A DNA stretch of 16,241 bases from Acidobacteriaceae bacterium (lineage in GTDB: Bacteria > Acidobacteriota > Terriglobia > Terriglobales > Acidobacteriaceae): assembly GCA_025929125.1 (NCBI GenBank), contig JAICMT010000004.1, positions 1 through 16,241 of the forward strand. The letters are read 5' to 3'. The position numbers and the translations under genes were made by a program. Of this stretch, positions 1 to 6,320 are shown piece after piece. The notes beneath the pieces were generated by a model. The model worked only from the letters and a program-made list of their open reading frames with translations. It was not told where the DNA came from and did not search any database. The stretch's first letter is position 1. Every line of letters starts with the position of its first letter.

Positions 1-243
1 CCGTTCGACGTGGTCCAGCCTCATCTGGATCCGGCCGACTACACCACGGATGCGGTGATGGTGCATGGATTCGTGAACCTTTCCGGAAAGTTCGAGCACT
101 TGAATGTGGTTTTTCCCGCGCAGTTCGTAGCGACCAAATTTGTGCTGACTGCGCTGCAGCAGTGGCAGTTCCGGCCGGCGCGGCAGAATGGGCAGCTCGC
201 TCAGGTGGAAGTGCTGCTGATCATCCCGGAAGAGGTGGAGTAA
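1..243 (+). CDS. TonB C-terminal-domain protein (5' truncated)
   Basis: This is the last 80 codons of a gene whose start lies outside the window; the frame is open from base 1 to the TAA at 241-243. The tail shows the pattern of the TonB/TolA C-terminal fold: a strand beginning GFVNLSGKFEHLNVV, a helix-like stretch ending in LTALQQWQFRPA, then a gap and the final strand QVEVLLIIPEE. The 'W-[QR]-F-R-P-A-x-x-[ND]-G' signature is typical of TonB-C domains that transduce proton-motive-force energy, or that occur on periplasmic proteins and peptidases. Only this domain is visible, so whether the full protein is a TonB energy transducer or another TonB-C carrier cannot be decided. It converges on the tad operon and is followed by a likely intrinsic terminator. 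Confidence 0.6.
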   Translation, partial: PFDVVQPHLDPADYTTDAVMVHGFVNLSGKFEHLNVVFPAQFVATKFVLTALQQWQFRPARQNGQLAQVEVLLIIPEEVE

Positions 244-249
244 CCCCCC

Positions 250-273
250 GGGGGTATATACCCCTGTTTTGTT
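250..273 (+). terminator. Putative intrinsic terminator of the TonB-C gene
   Basis: A perfect 14-bp palindrome, GGGGTATATACCCC (251-264), sits seven bases after the TAA stop and is followed by TGTTTTGTT. It can fold as a GC stem of five pairs with a four-base loop. The upstream CCCCCC run can pair instead with the G run. The U-rich tract follows only on the plus strand, so it would serve the TonB-C gene rather than the tad operon. Confidence 0.45.
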
Positions 274-382
274 GATTCCACAAGGTTTACCCGTGGGGAG
301 TAACTCTCTCGACAACAGGCGGTTACTGCTCGCGTGTTACGGGCGGGGGATGCGCTGAGTTGGCAAAGATCGAATCTTGGGG

Positions 383-401
383 GCCCTGCTGGAGGGCTTT
401 T
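383..401 (+). terminator. Second candidate terminator hairpin
   Basis: Stem GCCCT (383-387) and AGGGC (393-397) around the loop GCTGG, directly followed by TTTT (398-401). The geometry suits a short intrinsic terminator on the plus strand, as a backup for the TonB-C transcript. The stem is only five pairs, so this is tentative. Confidence 0.25.
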
Positions 402-513
402 AGGCGGAGGTCCTGCGGGATTCCAATCCCGAAATCGGGATGCGGAAAGGCGCACGACGGCTCGGTTTGGTGCTTTGTTTAATTGTATCGGCCGTGTCAA
501 GGGGGCGCTGCCT

Positions 514-551
514 CGGACCGAGGGAGTGACGGGTTCCACTCGCCCGGTCCG
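514..551 (-). other. Nested two-stem hairpin in the tad operon 3' region
   Basis: CGGACCG (514-520) is complementary to CGGTCCG (545-551). Inside, GAGTG (524-528) pairs with CACTC (537-541), leaving symmetric three-base internal loops and an eight-base apical loop. It begins 25 bases after the tadG stop, so it would form at the 3' end of the tad mRNA. No U-tract follows on the minus strand, so it may be a stability or processing structure rather than a classical terminator. Confidence 0.4.
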
Positions 552-576
552 CAGGGTGGCGATCAGGAAAAATGGA

Positions 577-2169
577 TCACTGGACCAGAGCGACTTCACT
601 GACGATGTAGCTGGCGTTCGAATTGAGGCTCATCGTGATTCCGCCGGTACCACCTAATTGGAGGGCATCTACGATGATTTCCCCATCGATCTTGGTGGCA
701 TTGCCCGAATTACCCTGGAGGTCCAACTCCTGGTATGTCTTGGGATTCGCCAAAGTCGTGTCACGCGTATTCGTGAGATAGATTGTCCCGATCAGAGTGA
801 GATCGCCACCGCCCCCCAAGGTGTGCTGGTTGTGCGGGGATTGGTCGACGTTGTTGGCTGGCGCCGCACGATCTTCAAATAAGAGAATGCCCTTATATGT
901 AGAGCTCGCGGGTGAACCAATGAGCGATGCCGAGCCATTCGCACCGAGGTTGAACTGCCCGGTGCCGGTGTTGTACACCAGCATGCCTCCATTGGCCTGG
1001 GTTCCATCCCATCCGGTACCTGAGCATGCAGTAGTACAGGTGCCGTCAGTGATGCCGGATACCATGACCGCACTGCAACCAGAGGCGCACTGAAAGCCAT
1101 TGCTCCCCTGCATGTAGTAAATGCCGGGCATAAACATCGCGTATGTGTTGGTGAGATTGAGACCGCTGGCATACAAGCCGGGCGTCAGCAGGGTGCATCC
1201 GTGCGGCGAGGTGGTTGTGGGACAGGTAACGGTGCCACCGGCGGCTGGTGTAACGCTGTTGCCGGCAGCGATAGGGGTCTGGGTTCCGATAAGCTGAGCA
1301 GCGCCAACCACACCACCCTTGGTTGGAATAGAGGGTGCGCTGACATTCCGCAACGGATCCTGCATCCAGGAAGCAGGGTTCACGTATTTTCCCGTGGTTC
1401 CGTAGGAGACCCCGGAAAGGGACGACGGACCACCCCAGACTCCCATATCCGCTCCGGTACCGGTTGTGCAGGTTCCGTTGGTATCGTTCGGACCCGCTTT
1501 GGAGAGGTCGATACTCGCATTGCCGCCGGAGTTGGCTGCAGTCGATGAACTCGAATTCACCTGAATACTCCGGGTTGGGCCGCCGCAGATCTGAATGGTG
1601 GGCGTCCCCTGTACGGAAAAAGGTGAGGAAAGCTTGCTCGTCGAGGTTGGGTGAATGACGATAATGGGAACTGGAGAGGTCACGTCTACGATGGCTGCTG
1701 TGGCGGTGGCTGTGACGGTGGTGGAGGTGGACCCCAACAACCGCATGAGCGTTGCGTTCACACTTCTCGAAACCGTGACCTTCACAAGATTGGTCGGGTA
1801 CACCGTGGATAACGTGACACCGGGAGCGGATGTTGGAAAGTCGACGGTCACTGTATCCGCAGATGTGCTAAATCCATCCAGACCGGCATACTTGCATGGG
1901 GTACGCGCATCGCCAGTGGCACAGGTAAACGAAGAGCCGGTAGAGAATTTCGCCGAGTTGGTGCTTACGGTGTTGGTCCCATCGTAGATGCTCAACATTG
2001 CCGCCTGAGCCGCAGCGTCTGCGGCCAGTTGAGCTCTTCGCAACTGGGCATACAGAATGGACCCATCGAATCCGAGCCCTACCGCGCCAATCAGAAATAT
2101 TCCCATGGCGAGGACAACAAGGACAATCGCCTGCCCCTCTTCTCTATCTCTTGTTTCACGTGAACGCAT
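577..2169 (-). CDS. tadG: TadG-like pilus assembly protein
   Basis: A protein of 530 residues. The short basic N-terminus and the sequence EEGQAIVLVVLAM (about residues 10-22) lead into one TM helix (about 14-36) and then the LYAQLRRAQLAADAAAQAAM stretch, which is the hallmark of the Tad/TadG N-terminal domain. The remaining ~480 residues are Ser/Thr/Gly/Asn-rich, carry about ten cysteines, and end in regular beta-type repeats; they would lie outside the inner membrane. I see no von Willebrand A motif. TadG is a pilus-biogenesis accessory predicted to sit in the envelope. The ATG at 2169 is chosen because AGGAG lies seven bases upstream; an in-frame TTG at 2184 is less likely. It follows the second tadE by 11 bases, and its ribosome site overlaps that gene's stop. 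It is the last gene of the operon. Confidence 0.8.
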   Translation of the reverse strand: MRSRETRDREEGQAIVLVVLAMGIFLIGAVGLGFDGSILYAQLRRAQLAADAAAQAAMLSIYDGTNTVSTNSAKFSTGSSFTCATGDARTPCKYAGLDGFSTSADTVTVDFPTSAPGVTLSTVYPTNLVKVTVSRSVNATLMRLLGSTSTTVTATATAAIVDVTSPVPIIVIHPTSTSKLSSPFSVQGTPTIQICGGPTRSIQVNSSSSTAANSGGNASIDLSKAGPNDTNGTCTTGTGADMGVWGGPSSLSGVSYGTTGKYVNPASWMQDPLRNVSAPSIPTKGGVVGAAQLIGTQTPIAAGNSVTPAAGGTVTCPTTTSPHGCTLLTPGLYASGLNLTNTYAMFMPGIYYMQGSNGFQCASGCSAVMVSGITDGTCTTACSGTGWDGTQANGGMLVYNTGTGQFNLGANGSASLIGSPASSTYKGILLFEDRAAPANNVDQSPHNQHTLGGGGDLTLIGTIYLTNTRDTTLANPKTYQELDLQGNSGNATKIDGEIIVDALQLGGTGGITMSLNSNASYIVSEVALVQ

Positions 2170-2180
2170 ACCGCATCTCC

Positions 2181-2654
2181 TCAAAATACGATTACGCCCT
2201 CGCTGGTGCTGCTCAAAGTTTTGTTCAGCACGGTCGCAAAATAGCCGATCAGCGGATCATAGGTATAAGTCGCCGTCACCTGTACATGGGATCCGACTGC
2301 GTTGTTGGAACTTGGAAAGTTTACTGTAACGGTCACATTGTTTCCGTTGATCAGACCAGCGGATGCATAGTTCTGAACGACGGTTTGAATCTGGGTACAT
2401 GAGCTTGGGGCACACGAAGCGGGACTCTGCTGGTCTACCGCATTCACCCCGGTGGTTGGGCGGTCCGCACCGTGAACAATGGCATACCTGGCTCCTGCGC
2501 GCGCAGCGTTGGAGATGGCGGTGTAGGCCAGAACCATCCGGCTCATTTCCACAATTCCTACCAGCACCATGACCAGGAGAACAGTGATGAGACTGAACTC
2601 CACCATGGTGGCCCCTCGATCCGATCTGATAGAAGCCATGCGAAGTGGATTCAT
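2181..2654 (-). CDS. tadE: TadE-family pseudopilin
   Basis: A 157-residue TadE-type pseudopilin. A short basic leader ends in IRSDRG (to Gly14), followed by ATMVEF with Glu19 at +5, the class III prepilin signature cut by the TadV/CpaA peptidase. A hydrophobic helix (about 15-38) runs into SRMVLAYTAISNAARAGARY, the conserved TadE segment. The remainder is a small extracytoplasmic domain with two cysteines near residue 82 (SCAPSSC). The mature protein is expected in the inner membrane/periplasm as a minor pseudopilin of the Tad apparatus. Its ATG overlaps the stop of the PilZ-TadE gene (ATGA), which implies translational coupling, with GAGG about eight bases upstream. The window encodes two TadE-domain proteins; in other tad loci the second role is filled by TadF, so this protein may be functionally TadF. 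Confidence 0.85.
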   Translation of the reverse strand: MNPLRMASIRSDRGATMVEFSLITVLLVMVLVGIVEMSRMVLAYTAISNAARAGARYAIVHGADRPTTGVNAVDQQSPASCAPSSCTQIQTVVQNYASAGLINGNNVTVTVNFPSSNNAVGSHVQVTATYTYDPLIGYFATVLNKTLSSTSEGVIVF

Positions 2655-3607
2655 TGATAGGACCTCATGAGCGCGATCTGACGAACTGTTGTCGGCGGAA
2701 GGGTCAGGTAAATGTTTAACTTGGGAAAGGTGAAGCCCCGGATGAACGGGACGTAGGTGTATGTGGCATCCACGCTGGTAATGACAAAGCTTGTGGGCTC
2801 CGGATCAGACGATGGGAAGGATGCCGCGGAACAGGTTCCAGTCAAAGTTTGAATGCTGGCTCCGAACTTCGTGCATGCGTTCACCACCAAACTTGACGCG
2901 TTCGGTAGCGACACGATATCCGAAGCGACCAACGTTTTGATCTGGGCCCCGGTGGGAGTACTTGGCGCGCCAGCGGAGACGAAGCCGAGTACTGCGTAAT
3001 TTGCTCCAGCGCGGGCCGCATTCGACACCGTGATCCAGGCGTAGAAGAATCCCCCAAAGTTCACCAGGTTGAGCAGGAGAAGCAATATCAAAGGCAGAGT
3101 CAAAACGAACTCTATCAATGCCTGACCTCGCTCCCCGGCGAGACGCGGGAATGCGTTTGCACGCTGTTCCCGTAGCCGACGGGACGAGGACGATGCACTG
3201 GAGAGCGTGAGCTGATTCGCATCGTGGTCGAGACCGTGGAGGAAGGTTTTCATCCGCTTCTTGTCAGAAACGGCGGATACCTCAGCCTGGGATTTTTCCG
3301 GCCAGACGAAGTTAACGCCGACACCGTCAGTTCCCGCGTGAACGACCCGAGCCACGACCTGGATGGAACGTTTGGGATTTGACTCATCGAGGTCTGTCCG
3401 GGTGAGAGTGACAGTCACCATGGTGTTTCGGTACCAGCGCTGCTCGGTTAACAGGTACATCCCGTGCGGACTTACATCCCGGACCTGCCAGGACCGGGGC
3501 TCGCCTCCATCCCAGAAATAGGCGTGCAGCGGAAGCGCAGCAAAGCGGGTCGCCCGCCGGCGTTCCGAGGGCCACAACCATTCGATTACGGATTTACCGA
3601 AGCTCAT
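2651..3607 (-). CDS. PilZ-TadE fusion protein
   Basis: This 318-residue protein joins two domains. Residues about 14-105 form a PilZ domain with both c-di-GMP signatures: RRATR (RxxxR, Arg17-Arg21) and DVSPHG (DxSxxG, Asp44-Gly49), then strands ending VVARVVHAGTDGVGVNFVWP. A Ser/Arg-rich linker (about 105-157) follows. Residues 158-318 are a TadE pseudopilin: GERGQALIEF with Gly161 as the predicted cleavage point and Glu166 at +5, a TM helix (about 167-190), and the AWITVSNAARAGANYAVLG box. Cutting at Gly161 would separate the PilZ part from the pseudopilin. The reading frame is continuous. The ATG at 3607 has GGAGG eight bases upstream, three bases after the DUF192 stop. An internal ATG (Met119) could yield TadE alone, but its ribosome site is weak. 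Family assignment of both halves is strong; the function of the fusion is inference. Confidence 0.85.
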   Translation of the reverse strand: MSFGKSVIEWLWPSERRRATRFAALPLHAYFWDGGEPRSWQVRDVSPHGMYLLTEQRWYRNTMVTVTLTRTDLDESNPKRSIQVVARVVHAGTDGVGVNFVWPEKSQAEVSAVSDKKRMKTFLHGLDHDANQLTLSSASSSSRRLREQRANAFPRLAGERGQALIEFVLTLPLILLLLLNLVNFGGFFYAWITVSNAARAGANYAVLGFVSAGAPSTPTGAQIKTLVASDIVSLPNASSLVVNACTKFGASIQTLTGTCSAASFPSSDPEPTSFVITSVDATYTYVPFIRGFTFPKLNIYLTLPPTTVRQIALMRSYQ

Positions 3608-3610
3608 CGA

Positions 3611-4048
3611 TCATGCCTCCACCGCCATCACTCTGGTTTCGTCGACTCTGGAACTAAAGCTAAAGTGCTTCTCCATTTCCCGGGCCGGGCAGATCAGCAA
3701 CTGGTCCCCGACCTGGGTCTGGGACGAGTAGATGGTGTGCGTTGGCAGCTCCAGTACGCTGTCTGCGTCCGCCCGGATGGGTGCGATGCGGAAGGTGGGA
3801 AAGTGCTCCACCTGATGGATGACGCGATGCGACGCATCGAGATAAATCAAATCCAGCGGGACCATGACGCCGAGGGTATGCACACCACTGGAAGGAACGA
3901 TCCAGATTCCTTCGTCCGACTTGAGGTGAAAACGTCCAATCAGCCCGCGCAGGCGCGAGAGCGTCGTGTTCGCGACTGTGACCCCGAGACTGAGGAAGCA
4001 TTCGCGCGTCTTGTTGTAGACGCAGAATCGTCTTCGTTCATTTTGCAT
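3611..4048 (-). CDS. DUF192 family protein in the tad operon
   Basis: A 145-residue protein matching the DUF192 fold from about residue 28 to 125: SRLRGLIGR, then an acidic GIWIVPSSGVHTLGVMVPLD core, LIYLD, HRVIHQVEHFP, and a closing VLELPTHTIYSSQTQVGDQL. DUF192 proteins are small beta-rich proteins of unknown biochemical role; some are exported, but no signal peptide or TM segment is seen here, so this one is probably cytoplasmic. The start at 4048 is preferred because GAGG is eight bases upstream; an in-frame ATG at 4054 would have GAGG only two bases away. It lies 3 bases before the PilZ-TadE gene and 249 bases after the 31-aa gene, so it may have its own transcript start or a processed leader. 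Its position inside a tad operon suggests a pilus-linked job, but nothing in the sequence names one. Confidence 0.8.
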   Translation of the reverse strand: MQNERRRFCVYNKTRECFLSLGVTVANTTLSRLRGLIGRFHLKSDEGIWIVPSSGVHTLGVMVPLDLIYLDASHRVIHQVEHFPTFRIAPIRADADSVLELPTHTIYSSQTQVGDQLLICPAREMEKHFSFSSRVDETRVMAVEA

Positions 4049-4178
4049 GGTCATAGCCTCGCGGGATTTGCGCCTTGCATGGCGAGAGGCAGGCGCGGTT
4101 TGTGGGTTGCGTGGTCAATTTTCACAATCCATTTCTTGGCAGCGAAAACCGTATTTCCAAAAGAGATTAGATTTCGGA

Positions 4179-4200
4179 AGAACCACTCGCCAATGGTTCT
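4179..4200 (-). other. Stem-loop between the microprotein and DUF192 genes
   Basis: AGAACCA (4179-4185) and TGGTTCT (4194-4200) form a seven-pair stem with an eight-base loop. It lies in the largest gap inside the tad operon (4049-4297), where the otherwise tight packing breaks. No strong U-run follows directly, so attenuation or mRNA processing is more likely than full termination. Confidence 0.3.
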
Positions 4201-4297
4201 CCCGATCAAGGTCAGCAATGTTGTTTGCCGTCGAAAAAGGTCCGTACGCAGAAGGAAGCATTCGAGCTTCTTTCCGGGCGACGGGCGATTTTCCGGC

Positions 4298-4393
4298 TTA
4301 CTCTACCTTCTTCCGCCGGCGCTGGATCAAGAAAAACAGCACGATGAGGAAACATACGCCTGCAATGACTTGGATAATCTGTGTATTGTTCAT
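4298..4393 (-). CDS. 31-aa single-TM microprotein in the tad operon
   Basis: A 31-codon open frame, ATG at 4393 to TAA at 4298-4300. The protein is MNNTQIIQVIAGVCFLIVLF followed by FLIQRRRKKVE: a short polar N-terminus, one hydrophobic helix (about residues 6-23), then a strongly basic tail. By the positive-inside rule the tail should face the cytoplasm. The case for a real gene is the perfect AAAGGAGG ribosome site nine bases upstream, the 22-base gap after tadC on the same strand, and a composition that makes sense only as a membrane peptide. It lacks the G-x-x-x-x-E cleavage motif of Flp pilins, so it is not an obvious pilin. A small stabilising partner of TadB/TadC or of the motor is one possibility, but I do not recognise a family. 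Confidence 0.65.
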   Translation of the reverse strand: MNNTQIIQVIAGVCFLIVLFFLIQRRRKKVE

Positions 4394-4415
4394 GATTGTT
4401 AGCCTCCTTTCTTGA

Positions 4416-5324
4416 TTACTTGAAATTGTTGCTGAATCCCTCCATCATGACGATGACCGAGGGTGCAAGCAGAACGACGAATAACGACGGAAAGATGCAA
4501 AGCACCAGCGGAAAGACGAGCTTCACGGTGGTCTTGGCGGCCTGCTCTTCAATCTGTTGGCGCCGTTTCACACGCAGCGAGTCGGCGTGTACGCGCAAGG
4601 TTTTCGAAATACTGGTGCCCAGCTGTTCGGACTGGATGAGAATGGTAGCAAGTACCCGCACACTGTCAACAGCGGTTCGTTCGCCGAATTGCCTCCAGGC
4701 ATCGCTACGTGCGCGGCCAGCGCGGGTTTCCAAGACCACGATCGAGAGCTCATCGCTCAGGGCCGGGTGTGGGATGGCCAACTCTTCCGCGGTGCGGCCG
4801 ACAGCGGCATCCAGGCTGAGGCCGGCTTCGATACAGATGACCATGAAATCGAGTGCATCGGGTAGTCCGCGCCGAATGCTCTTCTGGCGGCGCGCAATCA
4901 TGCGCCCGAGCCAGAAGTCAGGCAGGATGAAGCCTCCGCCGAGCCCGACCGCCCAGCCGAAGAAGGGACTCGCGCTCATGAGACCTGTGGCCAAAAACAG
5001 CAGGCAAATGAGAATCGGCGTGATGACCTTCATTCCATAGAAGACCTGCACCGCTGAGTGCTCGCGGTATCCGGCGCGGATGAGCCGCTGCTCGATGACC
5101 GAGATTTCTTCCTTGGATTTCGGAAGGACGCGATCGAACTGGCCCACCAATTCAGTCAGGGATGCTCCTGTCTGCTGAATGGTTCCCATCAGGTTCGGCT
5201 TCTCAGCACGCGGATTCACCACATACGAGATGCGCTGCAGCATGGCCTCGCGATAGAACATCAGCAAGAGCCCGCTGACCAGGAGAAGAAAGACCGCAAC
5301 GAAACTGACGACAGCCCATACCAT
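4416..5324 (-). CDS. tadC: TadC inner-membrane platform protein
   Basis: A 302-residue member of the type II secretion F (T2SSF/GspF) superfamily. An N-terminal TM helix (about 3-23) is followed by a cytoplasmic stretch, then two TM helices (about 98-117 and 120-138), the T2SSF domain (about 153-270) beginning LPDALDFMVICIEAGLSLDAA, and a final TM helix (about 268-290). The segment GLPDALDFMVICIEAGLSL and the ILIQSEQLGTSI motif are typical of TadC. With TadB it is thought to form the inner-membrane platform that couples the CpaF ATPase to pilin assembly. Start: ATG at 5324, with AGGG seven bases upstream and nine bases between it and the tadB stop. Length and domain order are normal for the family. 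Confidence 0.92.
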   Translation of the reverse strand: MVWAVVSFVAVFLLLVSGLLLMFYREAMLQRISYVVNPRAEKPNLMGTIQQTGASLTELVGQFDRVLPKSKEEISVIEQRLIRAGYREHSAVQVFYGMKVITPILICLLFLATGLMSASPFFGWAVGLGGGFILPDFWLGRMIARRQKSIRRGLPDALDFMVICIEAGLSLDAAVGRTAEELAIPHPALSDELSIVVLETRAGRARSDAWRQFGERTAVDSVRVLATILIQSEQLGTSISKTLRVHADSLRVKRRQQIEEQAAKTTVKLVFPLVLCIFPSLFVVLLAPSVIVMMEGFSNNFK

Positions 5325-5333
5325 GCCGATACC

Positions 5334-6305
5334 CTAGACTTCCATGTTCACAATCTTGCGGATGATCATACCGCCCAACAAAGTCATGCCAGCCGCGCCG
5401 TATAACAATTTGAGTCCCAGCGGCCTGGTCCACAGCAAGCTCATCAGTTTCGGATTGATGAAATACAACAGCACTCCCATGACCAGCGGCAGGGCGGAGA
5501 GAATCCAGCCGGTCAGTCTGCCCTGCGCGGTCCGGGTGCGGACTTCACGCCGCAACTTGAACCGCTCGCGGATGAGGGTGGCTCCCTTCTCCAGCACCTC
5601 TGCCAGGTTGCCGCCGCTCTCCCTCTGGATCAGGATGGCGGTGACAACGATCCGCAGATCTTGCAACGGAACTCGGGTGATCAGATTGTCCATCGCTGTT
5701 CTCAACTCGAGCCCATAGTTCTGCTCTTCGAAGCACAGCTTGAATTCGACGCCGATCGGGTCCGCCGACTCCTCCGCTACCAGCCGGAGTGCGGCTACAA
5801 GGCTGTGTCCGGCGCGCAATGCGCTCACCATCAGATCCAAGGCTTCGGGCAGTCCAGACTCAAAGTCGTTGAACCGCCTGCGGCGCTTCTGCATTACCCA
5901 GAAGCTTGGAAGGCTGGCAATGGCCGCTCCGAGGATTGCGGAGAAGATGACGCTCCCGCTGCGCAGGTAGGTGAGATAGCCGACGAGAAAGAACGCAGCA
6001 ACCGTCATCAGCATGAGTCCGCCCGCCGTCCAGGACAGGTTCGCCTGGTAAAGCCACAGCCGCAACTTCGGGGCCAGCTCAATCTTCGAGAGCCAGCGAT
6101 TGATCATCGGGACTGCGCTGAGCAGTTCCTTCTTCCGGACATCGACAATCGCATCGCTTACTTGGACCGATTTGGTGGCGAGCGCGGACTGGAGGTTCGC
6201 AAGCGTCTGCTTCTGCTGCTGCGACGCACCGGAGTCGCCGGCCAGCAGCAAGAGCGCAACCACCAGGAAAACACCTGCGAAGACCAGAATTATGATCAGC
6301 AACAT
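5334..6305 (-). CDS. tadB: TadB inner-membrane platform protein
   Basis: A 323-residue T2SSF-superfamily protein. An N-terminal TM helix (3-21), a cytoplasmic region (24-90), and a TM pair (about 94-112 and 118-136) precede the T2SSF domain (about 152-262), which carries GLPEALDLMVSALRAGHSL and VTAILIQRESGGNLAEVLE. Two C-terminal TM helices follow (about 265-283 and 299-317). The extra C-terminal helix and the 'RESGGNLAEVL' variant separate it from TadC. It is expected to pair with TadC as the assembly platform for the Tad pilus. ATG at 6305 is preceded by GAGGTGAG. It sits 15 bases after cpaF and nine bases before tadC, consistent with one transcript. Confidence 0.92.
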   Translation of the reverse strand: MLLIIILVFAGVFLVVALLLLAGDSGASQQQKQTLANLQSALATKSVQVSDAIVDVRKKELLSAVPMINRWLSKIELAPKLRLWLYQANLSWTAGGLMLMTVAAFFLVGYLTYLRSGSVIFSAILGAAIASLPSFWVMQKRRRRFNDFESGLPEALDLMVSALRAGHSLVAALRLVAEESADPIGVEFKLCFEEQNYGLELRTAMDNLITRVPLQDLRIVVTAILIQRESGGNLAEVLEKGATLIRERFKLRREVRTRTAQGRLTGWILSALPLVMGVLLYFINPKLMSLLWTRPLGLKLLYGAAGMTLLGGMIIRKIVNMEV

Positions 6306-6320
6306 CGACTCACCTCAACC

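Larger units (their letters stand above)
244..576. other. Gene-free convergent intergenic region with several hairpins
   Basis: No credible gene is seen in these 333 bases between the converging TonB-C gene and tadG. Open frames crossing it run into the neighbouring genes on the wrong strand and lack ribosome binding sites. The region holds the terminator at 250-273, a stem-loop GCCCT/AGGGC followed by TTTT (383-401), a stem CGGGAT/ATCCCG (416-431) with a third CGGGAT copy just after it, and a nested two-stem element at 514-551. The density of inverted repeats suggests transcript 3' ends or a structured RNA. No known riboswitch core was recognised. Confidence 0.5.

Noticed and set aside
482..500. 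TTGACA plus TACAAT on the minus strand, resembling a promoter
   Set aside because: The two boxes are only seven bases apart; a sigma70 promoter needs about 17.
201..657. Open frames on both strands across the gap between the TonB-C gene and tadG
   Set aside because: They overlap both neighbours, lack ribosome sites, and have low-complexity Arg/Pro/Gly compositions typical of antisense frames.
4115..4261. 48-codon minus-strand frame between the microprotein and DUF192 genes
   Set aside because: No ribosome site and no membrane or domain character; it also spans the stem-loop.
3464..4402. Long plus-strand open frame opposite the PilZ-TadE, DUF192 and microprotein genes
   Set aside because: It is antisense to genes with clear domains, and its translated sequence is rich in His/Arg without recognisable structure.
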